Positions 59,005-64,000 of a stretch of DNA of 64,000 bases are shown in pieces. The notes below the pieces were generated by a model, which ran no database searches, was not told where the DNA came from, and saw only the letters and a program-made list of their open reading frames with translations. This stretch comes from Hymenobacter lucidus. GTDB lineage: Bacteria > Bacteroidota > Bacteroidia > Cytophagales > Hymenobacteraceae. The stretch covers positions 372,001 through 436,000 of the forward strand of contig NZ_JAJADR010000005.1 in assembly GCF_020447265.1 (NCBI RefSeq). Direction: 5' to 3'. Every line of letters starts with the position of its first letter. The stretch's first letter is position 1. The translations under genes were made by a program, and so were the position numbers.

Positions 59005-59427
59005 CTAGCGGCGGCCATTGTTGCGGTCATTCCGGTCGTTTTTGTGGGCGGCTTCCCAGCGCGCCCGCTCGGCGGTACTCACTTTGTGGTTACGGTCGTA
59101 GCCATAGTTGAAATCCTTGCCGTTGCGGTCGTCCCGGTTGTTACGGTCACGGTCATCATCGCGACGGTCGTTGTTACGGTCGTCGCGGCGGTCGTTCTTG
59201 TGGGCGGCTTCCCAGCGGCTACGCTCGGCGTTGGTTACTTTGTGGCTGCGGTCGTAGCCATAGTTGAAGTCTTTGTCGTTGCGGTCGTTGCGGCGGTCAT
59301 CATCTTTGCGGCGCTCGGCCTCGCGGCGGGCATCGTCGCGCCAGTCGGTGGCGGGAGCGGCAAATGAAGCGGTGGAAGAAGCCAGCAGGGCAACGGCGGC
59401 AGCGAAGGAAAGCAGGGAGGTTTTCAT
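59005..59427 (-). CDS. Secreted protein with two-fold charged repeat
   Basis: 140 residues from the ATG at 59427; signal peptide MKTSLLSFAAAVALLASSTASFA|A. The rest is built of two copies of a unit KDFNYGYDR-HKV--AER-RWEAAHKNDR, separated by an Arg/Asp/Asn-rich stretch (RRDDRNNDRRDDDRDRNN). Net composition is dominated by D, R and N. I do not recognise the family. It may be a surface or periplasmic polyelectrolyte. Confidence 0.7.
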   Translation of the reverse strand: MKTSLLSFAAAVALLASSTASFAAPATDWRDDARREAERRKDDDRRNDRNDKDFNYGYDRSHKVTNAERSRWEAAHKNDRRDDRNNDRRDDDRDRNNRDDRNGKDFNYGYDRNHKVSTAERARWEAAHKNDRNDRNNGRR

Positions 59428-59647
59428 ATGAGGAAGGAAGAAGGAGAAGGACTGCCGCGCCGAAGCGGTGGAGGGCAAGCCAGTGAAGTTTTTTCAAGCG
59501 CTTGATTCCCTACTTGCAAGCCTGGTGCCACCTCCTGCGCCGCTGCCGCCACAGGCCGGTTTGCTCGACGGAAAGCCCGGTTCCATCGGCCGCTTCCCGG
59601 GTTTCTCCGACCGAATCCGGACCTTATATTCTCCTCAAAATCCCTTC

Positions 59648-60988
59648 TTAGCGCGTCACGCGGGTGAAATACAGCCGCAGCCGTAGCGGATGGGCCGTGT
59701 TGCGGGCCGAGCCCAGCAGGGTGCGCTCCGTAGAGCCCGTGGTTTCGGTACCCAGCAGAATACCGTCGTTGACGAGCGTGCCGCGCAGCACATCCTGCAC
59801 GTAGGTCGTCATGCCCAGCACGTAGCTGCCCTGCTCGAGGCCGGTGCGCGCCGAAGTGCTCTTCTGGTAGGGCAACGTGACGATGGTACCGGCGCTGGTC
59901 AGGAAATAGGAGCCGTTCTGGTTGGCGCGGTTGGTGAGGCGCGGATACAGCGCGGCCGGCGGCGGCAGAAACCGGTTGTTGGCGCTGGTTATCGTTTCCA
60001 GACTCAGCTGGGCGCTGTTGATAATGATAATACCGCCCAGTTCCTTCAGCTGCGCCAGATAGGGAAACTCCAGCTTGGTTTTCAGCCCCAGCCCGGCCTG
60101 AATGAACACCTCTTCCTGCGTAGCGGCGCTGCTGATGCCTTGGCGCGTGTTGGAGAGCGAGGCCAGGGCGGTGCCGGTGCGGTCGGTGGAGAGCTGGAAA
60201 AAGTGCGGGTAGTCGCCAGCTACCGGAAAGGCGTAGACCAGCGCCTCGGTGGGCGCGGCCGGGTCGTGGTAGTACATATATAAGTGCGTGGCCCCGGCGG
60301 CGGCGCTCCAGCGCATCAGAGCGGCATTGTCGGCGCTGCCCGGCGCAAGCACCAGCCCTTTCAGCCGGGCCTTCACCTCATCGTAGGTAGTCAACTGACC
60401 ATTTTGCCCCGCCTGCCACAGTTCCTGGCCCAGGGCATTATCTAGCCGAATCCGTAGTGAATCGGTATGGGCCCCAGCCCGGAAGCTGCGGCGGCCCAGC
60501 ACGGCATCGTCGTAGCTCAGGGCATCGGCGGTGAAGTAGGTTTTAGTGGCCTGGAACGTCTGGGTTTGCCGGTGCACTTCCAGCTGCTGGGTGCGGGTGG
60601 TGTCGCCGTAGCGGTAGGCGTCGGCCGTTACGGCCAGTACCAAGGAGTCGTAGCGCAGGGCGGGGTCGGGCGTGAAGGCCCCGGACAAGCCTACCTGCAC
60701 ATAGCTGCGGGCTACGAGCGTACCCAGCGGCGAATCGAGGTAGCGGCCGGCCAGCAGGTAGTTTGTGGCCGACGACGGAACCGAATCGGTGAGAACAGTG
60801 CTGGTCCGCACGGTGATGGTATCGGTGTAGGTGGCGTTCAGCTCGGTGCTGGGGCTGGGCAAGGCTTCGCCTACTGTTTCCTCCACCTCGGTGCAAGCCG
60901 GCATGATGCTAAGCAGCGCGAGTAGCAGCGCCCAGGCGCGACCGGCAAACCATTGCCGGTCGGCCGCGAAAAAGATGCGCTTATTCAT
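59648..60988 (-). CDS. DUF4270 family lipoprotein
   Basis: 446 residues from the ATG at 60988; lipobox LSIMPAC. The body matches DUF4270 in its start (TDTITVRTSTVLTDSVPSSATNYLLAGRYLDSPLGTLVARSYVQVGL) and its end (YLGMTTYVQDVLRGTLVNDGILL...LRLYFTRVTR). The family occurs in outer-membrane-linked Bacteroidota proteins of unknown function. It overlaps the Kelch gene by 8 bases. Confidence 0.85.
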   Translation of the reverse strand: MNKRIFFAADRQWFAGRAWALLLALLSIMPACTEVEETVGEALPSPSTELNATYTDTITVRTSTVLTDSVPSSATNYLLAGRYLDSPLGTLVARSYVQVGLSGAFTPDPALRYDSLVLAVTADAYRYGDTTRTQQLEVHRQTQTFQATKTYFTADALSYDDAVLGRRSFRAGAHTDSLRIRLDNALGQELWQAGQNGQLTTYDEVKARLKGLVLAPGSADNAALMRWSAAAGATHLYMYYHDPAAPTEALVYAFPVAGDYPHFFQLSTDRTGTALASLSNTRQGISSAATQEEVFIQAGLGLKTKLEFPYLAQLKELGGIIIINSAQLSLETITSANNRFLPPPAALYPRLTNRANQNGSYFLTSAGTIVTLPYQKSTSARTGLEQGSYVLGMTTYVQDVLRGTLVNDGILLGTETTGSTERTLLGSARNTAHPLRLRLYFTRVTR

Positions 60989-61985
60989 TCTCCGCGTTGG
61001 GGTCCAGCTCCCAGGTATCATCGAGGCGGGTGCTGCCCGCAGCGCCGAGACTCACGTAGCCCCGGTCGCCGAGGGCAAAGCCGACGGGATAGGTGCGGCC
61101 GGCGCCGGCAAAGTCGGTTTTCTGGGTCCAGGTGTCGGCACTGGGGTTGTATTCCCAGCAGTCGGTTTTGGTGCCGCTGCTGGTGCCCACGGCCACATAG
61201 CCTTTATCGGCAATAACGAAGCTGGCCGCGTTCTGGCGGGGCAGGGCGCTGTAGTCGTAGTCGAGGTCGTCATTGCTGTCGTCGTGGTACACGAGGTCCT
61301 TGTGCTGGGTCCAAAGCTCCGTGGCAGGGTCATACGACCATATATCGGTCTGCAATACGCCGTTGTCGGCGCCCAGCAGCAGGTAGCCGGTGCTACCGAT
61401 GCTGAAGGCCGTGGCGCCCATGCGTTTGTTGCCCCCGAAGCTCGGTTTCTGGGTCCAGGCGTCGGTAGCGGGGTTGTATTCCCAGAAGTCCTTTTTGGAA
61501 TTGCCGTCGTAGCCGGTGCCCACGTAGCCTTTGTTGCCGATGCTCATGGCCGTGGCATTATAGCGGGCCGAGCCCCCGAAATCGGCCTTGCGGGTCCACT
61601 GGTCGGTGGTGGGGTCGTACTGCCAGAAGTCGCGCAGCTTGTTTACGCCGTCGTAGCCGGTGCCCACGTAGCCCTTGCCATCGGCGGCGAAGGCCACGGC
61701 CAGCTGCCGGCCCACGCCGGGAAAGTCGGCGCGCTGCCGCCAGGTATTGGTGCTGCGGGTGTATTCCCAGAAATCGGTAAACTTGTCGATGCCGTCGGTG
61801 CCGAGGCCCACGTAGGCTTTGTCGCCGATGGTGAAACTGATAGCCGAGTTGCGGGCCAGGCCCTCAAACTGCGAGCGGCTGGTCCAGACGCCCAGAATTT
61901 CGGCCGTGGCGTCGTCGTCTTTGGAGCAGGCCGTGAAGCCCAGCGCCAGAAATAAAAGCAGGGCCAGCGAGAGTAATTTTTTCAT
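60981..61985 (-). CDS. Kelch-repeat lipoprotein
   Basis: 334 residues: lipobox GFTAC with C20, then six Kelch-like blades of the form GDKAYVGLGTDG...KGYVGTGYDG...FWEYNP.TDAWTQK, predicted to form one six-bladed propeller. The end (ELDPNAENE) overlaps the DUF4270 start in the sequence ATGAATAA. The two probably form a pair exported to the outer membrane. Confidence 0.85.
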   Translation of the reverse strand: MKKLLSLALLLFLALGFTACSKDDDATAEILGVWTSRSQFEGLARNSAISFTIGDKAYVGLGTDGIDKFTDFWEYTRSTNTWRQRADFPGVGRQLAVAFAADGKGYVGTGYDGVNKLRDFWQYDPTTDQWTRKADFGGSARYNATAMSIGNKGYVGTGYDGNSKKDFWEYNPATDAWTQKPSFGGNKRMGATAFSIGSTGYLLLGADNGVLQTDIWSYDPATELWTQHKDLVYHDDSNDDLDYDYSALPRQNAASFVIADKGYVAVGTSSGTKTDCWEYNPSADTWTQKTDFAGAGRTYPVGFALGDRGYVSLGAAGSTRLDDTWELDPNAENE

Positions 61986-62251
61986 ACGGAAAACAGCTAA
62001 TCGGTTAGTTAATTTTTCAGGAGGAGCATCGGGAAGGCCGATTCGTTGCAGCGCGCCGACCTTCCTCCCGCTTTTTCACTCACTGACCCAAACCTACCGT
62101 CCGCGTTTCGAGGCTGCCACCGCACTCGGCCACTGCCCCTACTTCCTAGACCAACCCGCCTGTTTCATCGGCCGGAATCGGGCTCCCGGCCCCGCATTGA
62201 AAAGGCCGCAAAGCCGAAAAACCCGGCCCTTACCCTGTCAATCGACAACAC
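61986..62251. other. Intergenic region upstream of the Kelch gene
   Basis: About 265 bases upstream of the Kelch start on the minus strand, next to the LytTR terminator. I see only short frames and no clear -7 TAnnTTTG element on the minus strand. Confidence 0.35.
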
Positions 62252-62295
62252 AAAAAAACGCCACTCCGGGCTTGGGCACCGGGTGGCGTTTTTGC
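62252..62295 (-). terminator. Terminator after the LytTR gene
   Basis: Stem AAACGCCAC-CCGG with CCGG-TGGCGTTT around GCTTGGGCA, with A-run on the left and T-run on the right, so it can act in both directions. Confidence 0.85.
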
Positions 62296-62316
62296 CGAAT
62301 TCTCTCGACGCCGCAA

Positions 62317-63057
62317 TCAGGTCCAGCGACTCAGAAACTGCACGAAGGCTTCCTTGTACTGGTCACTGACGGCCAGCGTGGCGGGCCCGATCTGCACGGT
62401 GTTGCGGCGCACGGCCTCAATCTTATCTAGGGCCACGATAAAGGAGCGGTGGATGCGCAGAAACCGGCGGGCCGGCAGCTTTTCCTCCATAGACTTCAGG
62501 CTCATAAGGGAAAGCAGCGGCCGGGTAGCGCTGCGCAAATGCACCTTCACGTAGTCTTTGAGGCCTTCCACGTACAGAATATCATCCAGCGCGACGCGCA
62601 CCAGCTCATATTCCACCTTCAGAAACAGGAACTCCTCCTCGGCCGGCGCGGCCGGCGCGGGCAGCGGCGCCTGGTTATGCTCGGCGTAGGCCTTGGCCTT
62701 GGTAGCGGCCCGCAGAAACTCCTCGTAGCTGAAAGGCTTCACGAGGTAGTCGAGGGCATCGACGCGGTAGCCGTCGAGGGCGTACTGGTTGAAGGCCGTG
62801 GTGAAGATGATGCGCGGACCGGTGCCGGGCTGGCCCCGGTCGAGCACCCGGGCCAGCTCCAGGCCCGTGAGTTCGGGCATCTGAATGTCGAGGAAAATAA
62901 GGTCCAGATCAGGGTGCTCGTGCAGGCTGCGCAGAGCCTGCACGCCGCTCGAATACTTGCCTACCAGCTCCAGAAACGGCGTTTGCTCGATAAAAGCGGC
63001 CACCATGCCCAGGGCCAGGGGCTCATCGTCGACGGCAATACACTTCAGCGTGGTCAT
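62317..63057 (-). CDS. LytTR-family response regulator
   Basis: 246 residues. Receiver: D10-D11, phosphoacceptor D57 (LIFLDIQMPELTG), T and K regions (IIFTTAFNQYALDGYRVDALDYLVKPF). A short proline/alanine linker (about 130-140) leads to the LytTR DNA-binding domain (VALDDILYVEGLKDYVKVHLRSATRPLLSLMSLKSMEEKLP...FLRIHRSFIVALDKIEAV). Its start overlaps the kinase stop (ATGA), so they are a cognate pair. Confidence 0.95.
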   Translation of the reverse strand: MTTLKCIAVDDEPLALGMVAAFIEQTPFLELVGKYSSGVQALRSLHEHPDLDLIFLDIQMPELTGLELARVLDRGQPGTGPRIIFTTAFNQYALDGYRVDALDYLVKPFSYEEFLRAATKAKAYAEHNQAPLPAPAAPAEEEFLFLKVEYELVRVALDDILYVEGLKDYVKVHLRSATRPLLSLMSLKSMEEKLPARRFLRIHRSFIVALDKIEAVRRNTVQIGPATLAVSDQYKEAFVQFLSRWT

Positions 63058-64000
63058 ACTATCTGCAAGGTTAAATGAACCCGAAACTCCCCTTCCAGCG
63101 TGGCTTCCTCCACGCGCAAGGTGTAGCGGCCGGGGTAAAGTAAGTCGAGGCGGCGGCGGGTGTTTGCCAGCCCAATGCCGCTGCCTTCGTCGAGGCTGGT
63201 GGCCGGGGCGACAAAGCGCGTATTACTAACTTCGAGCTCCAGCACCTGGGGCGTGGGCTGGCGCACGGCCACCAGAATGCGGCTGGGTTGGGTGGCACTC
63301 ACGCCGTGCTTAAAGGCATTTTCGACGTAGGGCAGCAGCAGCATGGGCGCAATCGGCACGTCGCGCACGGGCGCGGGCCACTCCAGCTCCACCATCACCC
63401 GCTCGGTGAGGCGTAGCTTCATCAGGGCCACGTAATCCTGCACGAAGGCCAGCTCCTTGCTCAGGGAAGTCACGTCGGACGGCGTTTCGTAGAGCACGTA
63501 GCGCATCATGCGCGAGAGGGTGTGGATGGCCTGCCGGGCCGCGTCGGCGTCGATTACCGTGAGGGCGTAGATGTTGTTGAGCGTGTTGAAGAAGAAGTGC
63601 GGATTGATCTGGGCCTTGAGGAAAGACAGCTCAGAGTTTACTTTCTGCTGCTCCAGCTCCTGACGCCGCTGGGTATCGGTTTGCCACTTCTGCACAGCCG
63701 CCATGCTGGTACTGATGCCTAGTACGAGCAGCGTAGTAAGCAGGCTCATCATATCGAAGCGGCGCGGCCGGGGCCGGAACTGACCTCCGCCCCCGAAATT
63801 GCCATTACCGCCGGGCGGGCGTAGGTGCTGATCCATGAGCTGCTGCAGGTTCAGCCACGACTCGGTGAGCTGGGAAAGCAGCATTACGGCGGCGGCCGTG
63901 AGCAAAATGGCTACCACAAACCAGCCGATGCGGTTGCGGAATAGTAGCCGGGGCACGCTTACGTAGGCCGTGAGGTAGAAGGCACCCACCCAGAAGGCAA
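63054..64000 (-). CDS. LytS/YehU-type sensor histidine kinase, 5' end missing
   Basis: At least 315 residues are encoded; the frame runs off the window end and the N-terminal membrane segments (SVPRLLFRNRIGWFVVAILLTAAAVML) are only partly present. The GTG at 63987-63989 is probably internal. The kinase boxes are SFLKAQINPHFFFNTLNNIYALT (phospho-histidine), LLLPYVENAFKHG (N box) and EGSGIGLANTRRRLDLLYPG (G box). The stop overlaps the LytTR start by 4 bases. Confidence 0.93.
   Translation of the reverse strand, partial: AFWVGAFYLTAYVSVPRLLFRNRIGWFVVAILLTAAAVMLLSQLTESWLNLQQLMDQHLRPPGGNGNFGGGGQFRPRPRRFDMMSLLTTLLVLGISTSMAAVQKWQTDTQRRQELEQQKVNSELSFLKAQINPHFFFNTLNNIYALTVIDADAARQAIHTLSRMMRYVLYETPSDVTSLSKELAFVQDYVALMKLRLTERVMVELEWPAPVRDVPIAPMLLLPYVENAFKHGVSATQPSRILVAVRQPTPQVLELEVSNTRFVAPATSLDEGSGIGLANTRRRLDLLYPGRYTLRVEEATLEGEFRVHLTLQIV

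Overview
The window comes from a Bacteroidota chromosome, most likely Hymenobacter or a close relative in Cytophagales. This is inferred from several things: high G+C coding DNA, -7 promoter elements of the TAnnTTTG type and few obvious Shine-Dalgarno sites, a type IX secretion (T9SS) component (PorZ), DUF4270/Kelch lipoproteins, a short NuoG, and intergenic repeats I recognise by eye from Hymenobacter-type genomes. No rRNA, tRNA, CRISPR array, transposase or phage gene was found.

Layout. (1) 1-15105: the respiratory complex I operon, nuoE-F-G-H-I-J and nuoK-L-M-N. Between nuoJ and nuoK lies about 4.3 kb of unrelated DNA holding a DUF2314 lipoprotein, a suppressor-of-fused protein, a membrane protein, another lipoprotein, and an oppositely oriented ECF sigma factor with two small membrane proteins. 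(2) 15142-24389: a DUF937/OmpA-like protein, a PolB-like 3'-5' exonuclease, a LuxR-type response regulator with a 14-repeat propeller sensor kinase, a PhyH-type oxygenase and two accessory genes. (3) 24390-34074: aspS, secreted proteins, tadA, superoxide dismutase, a four-gene winged-helix/membrane-protein operon, an NupG-like transporter and ndk. (4) 34075-43514: an NrnA-like DHH phosphoesterase, four consecutive FKBP prolyl isomerases, recO, porZ, thymidine kinase, a ferredoxin and a conserved Bacteroidota protein. (5) 43527-54255: two convergent GT-C-like membrane proteins separated by REP-like hairpins, then the rod-shape operon (mreB-mreC-mreD-mrdA-rodA on the minus strand) and purH. (6) 54461-58286: acyl-CoA dehydrogenase-like, PIG-L deacetylase, NodS-like methyltransferase and a GT2 glycosyltransferase. 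(7) 58463-64000: two small secreted proteins, a DUF4270/Kelch pair and a LytTR/LytS-type two-component system cut by the window end.

The most unusual signals are: the interrupted nuo operon; four related 26-base palindromes placed behind accessory genes, three of which are of immunity-protein type; the deacetylase/methyltransferase/glycosyltransferase cluster that recalls the enzyme logic of Nod-factor synthesis; the FKBP array; and several small palindromic mobile-like repeats, two of which (27631-27808 and 52517-52674) are clearly copies of one element.
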